Notes: generated by a model from the sequence alone, not told the origin. Counted from the first letter of the stretch, positions 26,116 through 34,813 are shown. The stretch: 64,000 nucleotides of DNA from Bin87 sp965243255 (GCA_965243255.1 CBDEUH010000004.1:1984001-2048000); one strand, 5' to 3'. A program made the numbers and translations.

Positions 26116-26649
26116 ATGTCAGAACGCGAAGTACGCTACAAGCTGGGCGCAGTCCAGTCCGTCGCCGCCGAGACCTTCGGGCGTCCCGGCCGCCGAACCT
26201 TCCGACTGGTGGCCGAGGCCGGCCGGGCCCAGTCCTTCATCTGGCTGGAGAAGGAGCAGTTGCTCCAGCTGGGCCTCTTCCTGCAGCAGGCCGTGCGCCA
26301 GCTGGGCGAGTCGGCCCAGTCCCGGCCCAGCGCGCCCGGTGAGACTTCCTGGATAGGCGATCCACTGGAGCAGGATTTCCAGGCGCGCCAGATGCAGTTG
26401 CAGTACGACCAGGACGCCAACTGCTTCGTCATCCACGCATTCGAGGGTGAGGAAGACGACCCCAACGCCGGCGCGCAGACCTCGGTCAGCTTCTGGATGA
26501 CCATGACCCAATCCTCGGAGCTGGCCGACTCCGCCCTGCGGATCTGCGCCTCTGGGCGGCCGCCCTGTTTCCTCTGCGGCCGGCCCATCGACCCGGAGGG
26601 TCATCTGTGCGATCGGGCCAGCAGCCACGCCATCTTTGAGACCGGCTGA
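26116..26649 (+). CDS. DUF3090 family protein
   Basis: This 177-residue protein matches DUF3090: it starts REVRYKLGAVQSVAAETFG, has QSFIWLEKEQLLQLG, and ends with PPCFLCGRPIDPEGHLC, a small cysteine cluster that may bind zinc. The start at 26116 gives the family's normal N-terminus. In Actinobacteria DUF3090 genes sit beside SCO1664-family kinase-like genes and often near mycothiol genes. Here the same partner follows by 20 bases. The function is unknown. Confidence 0.85.
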   Translation: MSEREVRYKLGAVQSVAAETFGRPGRRTFRLVAEAGRAQSFIWLEKEQLLQLGLFLQQAVRQLGESAQSRPSAPGETSWIGDPLEQDFQARQMQLQYDQDANCFVIHAFEGEEDDPNAGAQTSVSFWMTMTQSSELADSALRICASGRPPCFLCGRPIDPEGHLCDRASSHAIFETG

Positions 26650-26669
26650 GCGGCGCCGTATCTGATCCC

Positions 26670-27407
26670 GTGAATGCCGGCGAACCTTCCGACCTGGACC
26701 TGCTCTGCCGCGGCGAGTTTCTCAGCTGGGATCTGACGCCGGCCGGCTCTAACTACACTTTTCTGGCCGAGCTGTCCCTGGACGGACGCTCCGGCCACGC
26801 CATCTACAAGCCCCGCAAGGGTGAAATTCCGCTGTGGGACTTCCCCAGCGGCACGCTCTACAAACGGGAGTGCGCCGCCTACCTGCTCAGCCGCATCCTG
26901 GGCTGGGACTTCATACCCCTGACCATCATCCGGGACGGGCCCCACGGCATCGGGTCGGCCCAGCTATTCATCGACCACGACCCCAAGGAGAACTACTACA
27001 CCATATCCCGGGATAGTCTTGATGAGGCCGACGCCGACCAGCTGCGCATGATGTGCTGCTTCGACCTGGTGGCCAACAACACCGACCGCAAGGCCAACCA
27101 CGTCATCCGCGACTACGATGGCAAGCTGTGGGGCATCGACCAGGGCCTTACCTTCCACGCCGACACCAAGATACGCACCGTCATCTGGGACTTCGGCGAA
27201 GAGGAAATACCGGACCGGCTGCTGGAACCCCTGCGTCGCCTCTGCGGACAGCTGCTGTCGCCCAACGGGGAGGTGGCCGAGTTTCTGTCGCTGCTGGACG
27301 ACGAGGAAGCGCGCGCCCTGATGCAGCGGCTGCAGTGGGTGTTGCAGGAGGGCGTCTTCCCCGGCGTTCCCGGCCTGCGCCGGCGGAGGTCGCGCCGGGG
27401 CGAATAG
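26670..27407 (+). CDS. SCO1664 family protein (PI3/4-kinase-like fold)
   Basis: The 245-residue protein has a kinase-like arrangement: AIYKPRKGE (nucleotide Lys), KRECAAYLLSRILGW, the catalytic loop FDLVANNTDRKANHVIRD with Asp and Asn, and the metal motif WGIDQGLTFH. This is the SCO1664 family of the phosphatidylinositol 3/4-kinase superfamily. The target is unknown. It directly follows DUF3090, and the conserved pairing across phyla implies a joint role. It converges on the HAD gene at 27417 with a 9-base gap. Confidence 0.85.
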   Translation: MNAGEPSDLDLLCRGEFLSWDLTPAGSNYTFLAELSLDGRSGHAIYKPRKGEIPLWDFPSGTLYKRECAAYLLSRILGWDFIPLTIIRDGPHGIGSAQLFIDHDPKENYYTISRDSLDEADADQLRMMCCFDLVANNTDRKANHVIRDYDGKLWGIDQGLTFHADTKIRTVIWDFGEEEIPDRLLEPLRRLCGQLLSPNGEVAEFLSLLDDEEARALMQRLQWVLQEGVFPGVPGLRRRRSRRGE

Positions 27408-27416
27408 TGAATCAGT

Positions 27417-28070
27417 TCACGCCAGCAGGCTGTAGTCGAACTCCTCCAGGTTCTCGATGATGACGTCCGCCGCCGACAGGTCCAGGTGGCGGGTGGAATC
27501 GGTCAGGGTGCATACTGTATAGGCTCCCGACGCCGAGGCCGCCGCCAGCCCGATGGGGGAGTCCTCGATGGCCACGCACTGGCTGGCTTCCAGCCCGATG
27601 AGTCGGGCGGCCTTGATGTAGATGTCCGGCGCCGGCTTGCCGTGCTCGATGTCGTCGCCGCCCAGGGCAACCGGGAAGGCGTCGGTGAGGCCGATAACCT
27701 CGAGCTTCAGGTTCACCCACTCGCGCAGGGACGACGACGCCACGGCAATGGGCAGGCCCCGCTTATGGGCTTCGGCAATGAGGGCGCGCACGCCGGGCCG
27801 GGCCGTCAGGTCGGAGCGCAGCACCTCCTTGACCACTTCGTTGTAGCCGGCCAGCAGTTGCGCCGGAGTCTGCGGTATGTTCCGCAGCTCTTTGACCCGT
27901 ATCCAGGTCTCCTCGACGGTGGTGCCCAGTAGGTGGCGGTTGTTTTCCTCTTCGGTGATGGGCGCGGCGCCGCAGCGTTCCACCATCACGTTCACCGCCT
28001 TGTGAAACAGGGGCTCGCTGTCCACCAGCACCCCGTCCATGTCAAACAGAATCCCCTTATATCCGGCCAT
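27417..28070 (-). CDS. HAD-superfamily phosphatase (beta-phosphoglucomutase-like)
   Basis: This 217-residue HAD hydrolase has motif I FDMDGVLVDSEPLF near residue 8 (nucleophile Asp and general acid Asp), motif II VASSSLREW, motif III Lys in GKPAPDIYIKAARLIG and motif IV AIEDSPIGLAAA. The helical cap after motif I resembles beta-phosphoglucomutase and phosphoglycolate phosphatases. It acts on a small phosphorylated metabolite that cannot be named. It lies between the SCO1664 gene (convergent) and the mod operon. Confidence 0.9.
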   Translation of the reverse strand: MAGYKGILFDMDGVLVDSEPLFHKAVNVMVERCGAAPITEEENNRHLLGTTVEETWIRVKELRNIPQTPAQLLAGYNEVVKEVLRSDLTARPGVRALIAEAHKRGLPIAVASSSLREWVNLKLEVIGLTDAFPVALGGDDIEHGKPAPDIYIKAARLIGLEASQCVAIEDSPIGLAAASASGAYTVCTLTDSTRHLDLSAADVIIENLEEFDYSLLA

Positions 28071-28145
28071 ATTTGAGGCTACTCCCGATGGTTGATTGCT
28101 GATAACTGCGTTAATGCGGGACGATTATATCCCAAATAGGTTAGC

Positions 28146-29255
28146 TCACTCGCTGAGGAGGAAGCAGGACGAGGCTTTGAATATGGCCCACAGGGGCTGG
28201 CCCGGGGCGATAGCCATGGCTTCGAGGGACGTGCCGGTGATGTGGCAGCGCAGCAGTGTGCCTTCGCAGTCCAGCGACACCTCGTAGCCCGGCGGGCGCA
28301 GCTCCACGGCGGCCACCACGCCGGCCCAGGTGTTCCGCGCCGAGGACTGCGGCAGCGGCCCCGACGCCAGGATGATGTCCGACGCCCGGATGCCCACCGT
28401 AACCCCGTCCCCCACGGCGCAGCCGTCGGCCAGCGGCGTCTCCAGCGTGCGCTGGCCGGCCGCGCAGACCATGGTGCCGTCCTGAGGGCGCAGCGCCGAC
28501 ACCCGCATCTCCAGCAGGTTTTCCACACCCACCAGGCGGGCCACGCGCCCCTGGCCCGGTTGTTCCAGCACGGCCAGGGGCGGGCCTTCCGCCACTGTGC
28601 GGCCGGCGTCGATGATTTGCACGCGGTCGCCCAGGGCCAGGGCCTCCTCCCGGCTGTGGGTAACCAGGATGGCCGGCACGTCCAGCTGGGCTATGGTGTC
28701 CCGCAGCTCCGCGCCCAGCTCCCGCCGCAGCTCCATGTCCAGCGACGCGAAGGGCTCGTCCAGCAGCAGCAGGTCGGGCGACGGCGCCAATGCCCGGGCC
28801 AGCGCCGTGCGCTGCTGCTGCCCGCCGGACAGCTGCCAAACGCGCCGTTCTTCCAGGCCGTCCAGCCGCAGGCGCGCAATAAGCGACGAGATGCGGCGCC
28901 GGGCCGATTCCGTCCGGCGACGCTCCAGGCCGTAGGCGACGTTCTGCCACACCGTGAGGTGGGGAAACAGGTGATTCTGCTGCGTAACGTAGCCGACCCT
29001 GCGCTGGTGCGGGGGAAGCCACGCCGGGCCGACGTCATCCTGGTCGCTGCCGGCGAACACGGTACGCCCGGCGATGTCGATGCGGCCGGAATCGGGGTGG
29101 GCCAGTCCGGCGATGGTGCGCAGGGCCGTGGTCTTGCCGGCTCCCGACGGCCCGAAGAGCACCAGGATGTCGCCGGCCGGGGCCGCAAAGGACAGTTCCA
29201 GCCGGAAGTCGCCGGCCCGGACTGTGAAGTGTCCGCCCGTGGCCGGCCGGTTCAT
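28146..29255 (-). CDS. modC: Molybdate ABC transporter ATP-binding protein
   Basis: At 369 residues this is an ABC ATPase with Walker A GPSGAGKTTALRTIAG, signature LSGGQQQRTALARAL, Walker B LLLLDEPFASLD, and a C-terminal TOBE-type domain of about 130 residues that senses the oxyanion. The ATG at 29255 overlaps the end of modB by 4 bases. A longer open frame upstream of this ATG belongs to a different frame of modB. It is the third gene of modABC on the minus strand. Confidence 0.92.
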   Translation of the reverse strand: MNRPATGGHFTVRAGDFRLELSFAAPAGDILVLFGPSGAGKTTALRTIAGLAHPDSGRIDIAGRTVFAGSDQDDVGPAWLPPHQRRVGYVTQQNHLFPHLTVWQNVAYGLERRRTESARRRISSLIARLRLDGLEERRVWQLSGGQQQRTALARALAPSPDLLLLDEPFASLDMELRRELGAELRDTIAQLDVPAILVTHSREEALALGDRVQIIDAGRTVAEGPPLAVLEQPGQGRVARLVGVENLLEMRVSALRPQDGTMVCAAGQRTLETPLADGCAVGDGVTVGIRASDIILASGPLPQSSARNTWAGVVAAVELRPPGYEVSLDCEGTLLRCHITGTSLEAMAIAPGQPLWAIFKASSCFLLSE

Positions 29256-30070
29256 ACCGTCGCCTCCTCGCGCCGACGCAGCAGGAAGGCCAGCAGGCCC
29301 AGGGCCAGCGCGGACATCAGCAGCATCAGCGCTGCCAGCGCCAGCGCGTCGCCCAGGCTGGATTCCATGGTCGTCATTATCGCCAGGGGCATGGTCTGGG
29401 TGCGGCCGGTGAGGTTGCCGGCGAACATTATTGTCGCGCCGAACTCCGACACCGCTCTTGCCCAGGCCAGCGTCGCCCCGGTGAGCAACGACGGCCAAGC
29501 CACCGGCAACGTAACCCGCCAGAAGGTGGCCCACGGCGACACGCCCAGGGTCTGCGACACCTCTTCGTAGGTGGGATCAACGCCGGCGAAGCCGATGCGC
29601 GCCGCCCGGATGTAGAAGGGCGCGGCCACGAAAATCTGGGCGAAGATCACCGCGCCGGTGGTGAAGGGCAACGCGATGCCCACCGACGCCAGCGCCGGCC
29701 CCAGCAGCCCGTGCCGTCCGAAAGCCATCAGCATCGCCACGCCGGCCACCACGGGCGGCAGCACGATGGGCAGCTCCACGAAGGCGTCAACCACCCGCAG
29801 CAGGGGCCAGCGTCGCCGGGCCAGCAGCAGCGCAAAGGGAGTGCCGGCGCCAATCACGATGGCCAGGCTCGTTGCACTGGTGATTGCGGTGAGCCGGAGG
29901 GCCTGCAGGGCGGCCGGGCCGGTCAGCCCGGCCAGGAATCCCTCCTCCTGCCCGGCCCGCACCAGCAGCGCCAGAATCGGCAGGCCGATGAAAAGGGTGT
30001 AGATGACCGTGGCCGCGACGCCGGCGGGAGCCAAGGCGCCCAGCGCGGCGCCGCCGTTGCCTCTACCCAC
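29252..30070 (-). CDS. modB: Molybdate ABC transporter permease
   Basis: This inner-membrane permease has five or more hydrophobic helices and the EAA-type loop SQTLGVSPWATFWRVTLP that contacts the ATPase. The start is placed at the GTG at 30070, which overlaps the stop of modA. GGAGG lies 9 bases before it. An upstream extension of the frame is read inside modA and is rejected. Length is 272 residues, slightly above the usual ~225. It works with 30063-30920 (ModA) and 28146-29255 (ModC). Confidence 0.92.
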   Translation of the reverse strand: MGRGNGGAALGALAPAGVAATVIYTLFIGLPILALLVRAGQEEGFLAGLTGPAALQALRLTAITSATSLAIVIGAGTPFALLLARRRWPLLRVVDAFVELPIVLPPVVAGVAMLMAFGRHGLLGPALASVGIALPFTTGAVIFAQIFVAAPFYIRAARIGFAGVDPTYEEVSQTLGVSPWATFWRVTLPVAWPSLLTGATLAWARAVSEFGATIMFAGNLTGRTQTMPLAIMTTMESSLGDALALAALMLLMSALALGLLAFLLRRREEATV

Positions 30071-30920
30071 CGCTGGCCTCCGAGGGCTGGCAGGGAGCGG
30101 CTGCGTTGTCCGGCGGGGCGAAACCGTGCTCCCGAAGGATGGCCTGCCCTGCGCCGGCCTGCACAAAGGCGATGAAGGCCAGGGCCGCCTGCGGCTGCCC
30201 GCCGCCGGCCAGTGCTGCGATGGGATACTGGGCCGGCGGATTGAATTGCAGCGGAATCTCGATGACCCGCACGGCATCGACGTACTGGGCCGCTTTGGCG
30301 TCGGTTTCGTACACCATGCCGGCGTCCACCTCGCCCAGGGCGACCTTCTGCGCTACGCCCCGCACGTTGGTCTCGTTGGTTACCACGTTGGACAGGGCGG
30401 CGTCGGCGAAGTCGTCGGGGAATCCCGCGTCGGCGGACAGCAGCGCCAGGCTGTCGCGAGCGTAGGCACCGGCGGGGACTTCGGCGGCGGCCAGGGCGAT
30501 GGTTACGCCGGGGCTGGCCAGGTCGTGGAGGGACTGCACGGCATCGGAGCCGGCCGGCGCGGCCACGGCCAGGCGGTTGGCGGCGAAGCACTGCGGCGGG
30601 CGGCCCAGCAATCCAGCCTCGTGCACCGCCGCCATCTGCCGCCCGTCGGCGGAGGCGAACACGTCGGCGGAGGCTCCGTGCTCCAGTTGTGTTCGCAAGG
30701 TCTGGCTGCCGGCGAAGTTGAACGCAACCTGCACGCCGGGGTTGTGGGCTTCAAATTCCGCTCCCAGCGCCCGCAGGGACTCGGCCAGCGACGCGGCGGC
30801 GAACACTGTGAGCGTTGCCTTGTCAGCATCCCCGCCGTTGCCATCGGTAGCAGGCCCGCAGGCGAAGGCCGCAACAGCTATCGCCAAGGCGGCGGCAACG
30901 AGGGCAAATGGAACCGTCAT
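30063..30920 (-). CDS. modA: Molybdate-binding lipoprotein
   Basis: This 285-residue periplasmic-type binding protein has an N-terminal lipoprotein signal ending AAFAC. The mature domain shows VFAAASLAESLRALGAEFEAHNPG, FNFAGSQTLRTQLEHGA and VFASADGRQM, typical of ModA/WtpA oxyanion receptors, with serines binding molybdate or tungstate. It is first in the modABC operon. The promoter region (30921-31016) is shared with the divergent MFS gene. No molybdoenzyme or molybdopterin gene lies nearby. Confidence 0.92.
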   Translation of the reverse strand: MTVPFALVAAALAIAVAAFACGPATDGNGGDADKATLTVFAAASLAESLRALGAEFEAHNPGVQVAFNFAGSQTLRTQLEHGASADVFASADGRQMAAVHEAGLLGRPPQCFAANRLAVAAPAGSDAVQSLHDLASPGVTIALAAAEVPAGAYARDSLALLSADAGFPDDFADAALSNVVTNETNVRGVAQKVALGEVDAGMVYETDAKAAQYVDAVRVIEIPLQFNPPAQYPIAALAGGGQPQAALAFIAFVQAGAGQAILREHGFAPPDNAAAPCQPSEASGG

Positions 30921-30930
30921 AACCCGGCAA

Positions 30931-30959
30931 TTGTAACAAAACCCCTGCCCTGTTATGAT
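30931..30959 (+). promoter_or_regulatory. Promoter for the MFS gene at 31017
   Basis: TTGTAA (30931-30936) and TATGAT (30954-30959) are separated by 17 bases, a good sigma-70-type pair, with about 57 bases to the ATG. Confidence 0.55.
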
Positions 30960-31016
30960 GGTTCATTACCGGGGCCGGCGGCGGGTAGTCGCCGAACTCG
31001 TGCAGCAAGAGGGCCT

Positions 31017-32486
31017 ATGACATCCAAATCCGCAGCGCAGGTGGCCGCGCCGATGTATTTCGGCTGGTACATCGTAGCCACCTGCTTCTTCGTGGCTTTC
31101 CTGTCCATCCCCGGACGCCAGGGATTCGGACTCTTCGTAACCGAGATGGAGCCGACGTTCGGCTGGAACCGCGCCGATATATCCTGGGTCGGTTCCATCG
31201 GTTTCCTCATCAACGGGGCCATGCAGCCCATTATGGGCGCGCTGTTTGACCACTACGGGCCCCGCAAGGTCTTCGGCTTCGGGCTGGTGGTCATGGGTCT
31301 CGCCATCATGAGCCTGGCCTTCATCATGGACCTGGAGTTCATGGTCAACCTGGGCTTCGTGAAAATACCCCTGGACCTGCTCTGGTTCATCGGCGTGTTC
31401 TCCATAGTGGTGAACACCTGCCTCAGCGCGGCGTCGATCACCAATATGCTGGCCCTAGTGGTGCGCTGGTTCCGGCGCAAGCGAAGCAAGGCCACCGCCC
31501 TGGCCGCCTGCGGAACCTCCATCGGCGGACTGCTCACCATACCCTTCGCCGCCTACCTGATGGGCGTCATCGACTCGTCGGGAATAATGCTGGGCGACGT
31601 GCAGCTGGCTGGCTGGCGCACGGTGTGGTTCCTGCTAGGCATGATTGTCGTCTTCGCCGCCGCTCCCCTGGCGGTGTTCTTCCTGCGCCCCAACCCGGAG
31701 TCCATGGGCCTGAATCCCGACGGCGACCCCGACCCTGATTCTGGACGCGCCGGCTCGGCGCCGGCCGCCCGCTCCACCGGCGCCTACGAGGTGGACAGCT
31801 GGCGCAAGTGCTTCAAAACGCCTCCCATGTGGCAGCTGTCCGGCGCCTACGTAGTGTGCGGCATCACCACCGGGCTGCTCAGCATCCACTTCATTCCCTA
31901 CGCCGAGGACGTGCTGCCGGAAACGGTCAACTTCCTGGGCGGCGCCTGGGATGAGAAGGTCTTCGCCGGCCTGGTTTTCGGCGTGATGACCGGTCTGAAC
32001 GCTGCCGGGGTGATTATCACCGGGTTCCTGGGGGACCGACTGCGGCGCAAGAACGTGCTGGCGGTGGTGTACGCCACCCGGGGCGTGGCCTTCATGGCCC
32101 TGGTGTTCCTGCCGCTAATGGGCTACGGCATGGCCGGGCTGATTGCCTTTGCCCTGCTGTCGGGAATGTCCTGGGTGGCCAGCGTGCCGCTCACGTCCAC
32201 GCTGACCGCCGACGTGTACGGCTTCAAGGCCCTGGGAACCATCAGCGGGTGGGTGTTCTTCTCCCACCAGATTGGCTCCTTCGTCAGCATCCAGCTGACC
32301 GGCTACGCCTACCTCTGGTTCAACGAGAGCTACACGTGGCCGTTCCTCATCGCGGGGCTGACGCTGATTCCCGCCAGCATTGCTGCGTTCAGCATCAACG
32401 AGTATCGCTACTCGGGACGCTACAACAGCCAGTCGGCCGGCGGCCCCCAGCTGGCCACGGCCGGAGCCGGCCCGCGCGCCTACTAG
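31017..32486 (+). CDS. MFS transporter (12 helices)
   Basis: The 489-residue carrier starts at the ATG 31017 behind AAGAGGG and runs MYFGWYIVATCFFVAFLS, the usual opening of the oxalate/formate-antiporter-like MFS group. MFS loop motifs include GALFDHYGPRK in the first half and TGFLGDRLRRKN in the second. A long extramembrane loop between halves (PNPESMGLNPDGDPDPDSG) has the same design as the loop of the carriers at 2-718 and 44362, which indicates paralogy. The substrate is unknown, possibly an organic acid. Confidence 0.9.
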   Translation: MTSKSAAQVAAPMYFGWYIVATCFFVAFLSIPGRQGFGLFVTEMEPTFGWNRADISWVGSIGFLINGAMQPIMGALFDHYGPRKVFGFGLVVMGLAIMSLAFIMDLEFMVNLGFVKIPLDLLWFIGVFSIVVNTCLSAASITNMLALVVRWFRRKRSKATALAACGTSIGGLLTIPFAAYLMGVIDSSGIMLGDVQLAGWRTVWFLLGMIVVFAAAPLAVFFLRPNPESMGLNPDGDPDPDSGRAGSAPAARSTGAYEVDSWRKCFKTPPMWQLSGAYVVCGITTGLLSIHFIPYAEDVLPETVNFLGGAWDEKVFAGLVFGVMTGLNAAGVIITGFLGDRLRRKNVLAVVYATRGVAFMALVFLPLMGYGMAGLIAFALLSGMSWVASVPLTSTLTADVYGFKALGTISGWVFFSHQIGSFVSIQLTGYAYLWFNESYTWPFLIAGLTLIPASIAAFSINEYRYSGRYNSQSAGGPQLATAGAGPRAY

Positions 32487-32492
32487 GGCAGC

Positions 32493-32747
32493 ATGATAAG
32501 CGCGGCGTTAAGCGCCCTGCTGCTGTCCGTCGGCCTCCATCACGGCGAGGCCGACCCCACGCTGCTGCAGTGGATCATGGCCGCCCTCAGCCACATTTTG
32601 CTGGGCACGTTGGGTTTCACCGAGCTTACGGTGGTGATCATCATCGGCCTGATCATCCTGGCCATGCCGGCCTTGATTGTGATCGCCTACTGGGCGAACA
32701 CACGGCGCGCGCGGAGGAATGGCGGCACTGCCACCGGCTCCGGGTGA
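32493..32747 (+). CDS. Small membrane protein (84 aa)
   Basis: This short protein has a weak hydrophobic N-terminus and a clear membrane span (about residues 46-68, VVIIIGLIILAMPALIVIAYW), ending in an Arg-rich tail. It starts 6 bases after the stop of the MFS gene and is likely cotranscribed. It may assist the carrier, but no family was recognised. Confidence 0.5.
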   Translation: MISAALSALLLSVGLHHGEADPTLLQWIMAALSHILLGTLGFTELTVVIIIGLIILAMPALIVIAYWANTRRARRNGGTATGSG

Positions 32748-32924
32748 ACCGTGTGATTCGGGCGGGGCAGATGCTTGCCGGCGGCATCAATAAAGGGTAA
32801 TATACCCCCGCTGCCAATATCGCCATAGGCTGGCCGTGCGCCGCGTGCGGTTCGGAGCGAGTTTCAGTCGGCGGCGCCTGGTGACCGCAAGGTTGCCGAA
32901 AACCGGAGGAGGTAACAAACCGAT

Positions 32925-33119
32925 ATGTTCGACAAGGATTCGCTGGACAGACTGTTTGAAGAGCTGCGAGACGAGTTCGAGCTGGAGACCGACTGGGAAG
33001 ACATTCAGAGGGACGCCCATCTCGCGGTGGCCTACGCCGATGCCGGCGTCCTTGACGACCAGAAGGGCGGCTTGGATGCACGCATCGTCGAGTACGTGGA
33101 GCGGCACAACCCGGGCTAG
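32925..33119 (+). CDS. Small acidic protein (64 aa)
   Basis: The 64-residue protein is rich in Asp and Glu (DSLDRLFEELRDEFELETDWED) and looks helical. CCGGAGG stands 12 bases before the ATG, and a strong terminator at 33141-33171 follows the stop, so it forms its own short transcript unit. It may be an antitoxin-like or regulatory protein, though no toxin partner is seen. The function is unknown. Confidence 0.6.
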   Translation: MFDKDSLDRLFEELRDEFELETDWEDIQRDAHLAVAYADAGVLDDQKGGLDARIVEYVERHNPG

Positions 33120-33140
33120 CCAACCAGAATTTGCCCACTG

Positions 33141-33171
33141 AAAGCCCCGCGGGTATCTGCCGGCGGGGTTT
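33141..33171. terminator. Rho-independent terminator between convergent genes
   Basis: CCCCGC (33145-33150) pairs with GCGGGG (33163-33168), followed by TTTTC on the plus strand; the AAA before the stem can extend it. It lies between convergent genes ending at 33119 (+) and 33177 (-) and may serve both. Confidence 0.75.
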
Positions 33172-33176
33172 TCGAT

Positions 33177-34169
33177 TCAGGACTCCTGCCGTCCAACCGC
33201 CTCCGGGTTGGCGCAGGCTTCCATCGGCTCACCCTGCAAACCGGCCACCAGGTTCCGGGCCGCCAGCTTCATGGTGTTCAACCGGGTGGGCAGCGCCGCG
33301 CTGCCGATGTGCGGCGTGATGACCAGGTTGTCCAGCGTCAGCAGCGGGTCGTCCGGGGCGATGGGTTCCGGCGCGGTTACGTCCAGGGCGGCCCGGGCGA
33401 TTTGGCCATCACGCAGGGCCACGTACAGCGCGGCCGGGTCCACCACCGGGCCGCGGGACACGTTGATCAGTATGCCGGTCGGTTTCATCTGCGCCAGCTG
33501 TGGGCCGCTGATGAGATGGTGGGTTTCGGTAGTGAGCGGCACGCTCAGCACAACGAAGTCGGCCTGGGCCAGCAGCGCGTTGAACTCCGAGTAGCGCACG
33601 CCGTACTGCGCCTCCACGTCCGGGTAGCGGGTGCGGGAGTGATAGACGATATCCATGTCGAACCCGCTAGCGCGACGGGCGATTTCCCGTCCAATCTGCC
33701 CCATGCCCACGATGCCCAGGCAGGCCTCGTGAACGTCCTGGCCCAGCCAGTGGGTGGGATGGAACTGAATTTGCCAGCCGCCGGCCCGAACCCAACGCTC
33801 GCTTTCCGAGGTGCGGCGGGCCGCGCCCAGCAGCAGGGCAAAGGCCAGGTCGGCGGTGGCCTTGGCCAGCACGCCTGGAGTGTAGCCTACGGGGATGCCC
33901 CGGCGGGTGGCCTCGGCCACATCCACGTTGTCCAGGCCCACGGCCAGCTGGCTGATGACGCGCAGGTTGGGCGCGGCATCCAGCAGGGTGGCGTCCACCC
34001 GGTCCATGATGGTGGTCAGGATGCCGTTGGCGTCGGCGACCAGCCCGCAAAGCTGGGATGCTGAGGGCGGCGCTTCGTCGGGCCAGACTTCAACGTCGGC
34101 CACGGCCCGGATGAGGTCCAGGGCGTCGGGCAGCAGGCTGCGGGTAACCAGGGCTTTGGGGCGCGGCAT
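33177..34169 (-). CDS. D-isomer-specific 2-hydroxyacid dehydrogenase
   Basis: This 330-residue NAD-dependent dehydrogenase reduces 2-oxo acids to D-2-hydroxyacids (or the reverse). The Rossmann motif reads GIVGMGQIGREIA. The catalytic Arg lies in NVSRGPVVDPAAL, the Glu in TAPEPIAPDDPL and the His in ITPHIGSA. Phosphoglycerate, glyoxylate/hydroxypyruvate and phosphonate dehydrogenases share this layout, so the substrate is open. It is the only gene between the terminator at 33141 and the small membrane protein at 34325. Confidence 0.92.
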   Translation of the reverse strand: MPRPKALVTRSLLPDALDLIRAVADVEVWPDEAPPSASQLCGLVADANGILTTIMDRVDATLLDAAPNLRVISQLAVGLDNVDVAEATRRGIPVGYTPGVLAKATADLAFALLLGAARRTSESERWVRAGGWQIQFHPTHWLGQDVHEACLGIVGMGQIGREIARRASGFDMDIVYHSRTRYPDVEAQYGVRYSEFNALLAQADFVVLSVPLTTETHHLISGPQLAQMKPTGILINVSRGPVVDPAALYVALRDGQIARAALDVTAPEPIAPDDPLLTLDNLVITPHIGSAALPTRLNTMKLAARNLVAGLQGEPMEACANPEAVGRQES

Positions 34170-34240
34170 GACTCTTCACCGTCGTCAGGATGCAGGGATT
34201 GTAGTGTCCCAAAGGGCCGGCGGCAATCCATTGGCGGACA

Positions 34241-34274
34241 AGGAAAAGCGCCTCCGCACTATGACGGAGGCGCT
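34241..34274 (-). terminator. Rho-independent terminator of 34325-34648 gene
   Basis: On the minus strand a perfect 10-base-pair stem (AGCGCCTCCG / CGGAGGCGCT, 34247-34274) with an 8-base loop is followed by TTTTCC. It lies 50 bases beyond the stop of the small membrane protein gene. Confidence 0.85.
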
Positions 34275-34287
34275 GAGCAGGCTGAAT

Positions 34288-34311
34288 CCTTCGACACGCT
34301 CAGGACGAGCG
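34288..34311. repeat. Short repeat CCTTCGACACGCTCAGGACG-type
   Basis: This 24-base sequence, of the common CTTCGACA-N-GCTCAGGACGAGCG repeat family, lies just inside the transcript end of the gene at 34325. A degenerate copy is at 34788-34813, so the small gene and its promoter are bracketed by two copies. Confidence 0.6.
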
Positions 34312-34324
34312 TGGTTGTGGATGA

Positions 34325-34648
34325 TTACACGTTGCGATGCAGGGTTTCGACGAAGCCCCGGCTCTCGGCAATCTCCCGGTTCACCCGCTGTTGGTCGGTC
34401 ATGGCCGGGCCGGTGATGGCGTCCCAGAGGGTAGCCAGGGTGGCGGAGATAGCGACGAGAATCAGCGGACGCCGGGGAGCGGGAGCCTCCCACTGCTTGA
34501 GCAGCTCGGCCGGGGTCTCCGGCACGTGGGCGATGTCAACCTGGTCGGCGACGGCGGGAGCGGCCCGCTCAACGACTGCGGCGGACGTCTGGGCGGTTTC
34601 GGCAACCGCGGGGTTGGTTTCGTTTTCGGTTTTCAGTGCGGTAACCAT
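34325..34648 (-). CDS. Small single-span membrane protein under a strong promoter
   Basis: The 107-residue protein has an Ala/Glu/Val-rich, probably disordered N-terminus (~1-55), one membrane segment (about 60-78, RPLILVAISATLATLWDAI) and a short polar tail (TDQQRVNREIAESRGF). AAGGAGC precedes the ATG. It has the best promoter in the window (34699-34727) and a perfect terminator, indicating strong expression as a single gene. No family was recognised. Confidence 0.65.
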   Translation of the reverse strand: MVTALKTENETNPAVAETAQTSAAVVERAAPAVADQVDIAHVPETPAELLKQWEAPAPRRPLILVAISATLATLWDAITGPAMTDQQRVNREIAESRGFVETLHRNV

Positions 34649-34664
34649 TCGGTTTGCTCCTTTT

Positions 34665-34681
34665 GGCTGATAACATCAGCC
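34665..34681. promoter_or_regulatory. Perfect dyad in the leader of 34325-34648
   Basis: GGCTGAT-AAC-ATCAGCC is a perfect 7-base dyad with a 3-base centre, in the untranslated leader just upstream of the ribosome site. It could be a leader hairpin or an operator. Confidence 0.45.
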
Positions 34682-34698
34682 CGTATTTATTTATAATT

Positions 34699-34727
34699 AT
34701 GATACGCTCGGTCCAGTATCGTGTCAA
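34699..34727 (-). promoter_or_regulatory. Strong sigma-70-type promoter
   Basis: On the minus strand TTGACA (34722-34727) and TATCAT (34699-34704) are 17 bases apart, followed by an AT-rich start region. Upstream of it two small dyads, GATAGT-C-ACTATC and TATCG-N7-CGATA (34739-34766), could bind a regulator. Confidence 0.65.
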
Positions 34728-34787
34728 TAGATATTTTGGGATAGTCACTATCGCATTTAACGATATAACTTAGAGCCGGCAGCGCGT

Positions 34788-34813
34788 CCTGCGACGGGCT
34801 CAGGATGAGCGGG
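34788..34813. repeat. Degenerate copy of the 34288 repeat
   Basis: It shares CCT-CGAC-GGCTCAGGA-GAGCGG with the element at 34288-34311 and has the same orientation. It lies just beyond the 3' end of the FAD-oxidase gene. Confidence 0.45.

Noticed and set aside
29256..29534. N-terminal extension of modC
   Set aside because: It lies in another frame of modB. The ATG at 29255 overlaps modB by 4 bases in normal operon style.
30003..31016. N-terminal extension of the MFS gene
   Set aside because: The extension reads antisense through modA and modB. The MFS family start at 31017 has its own ribosome site and promoter.
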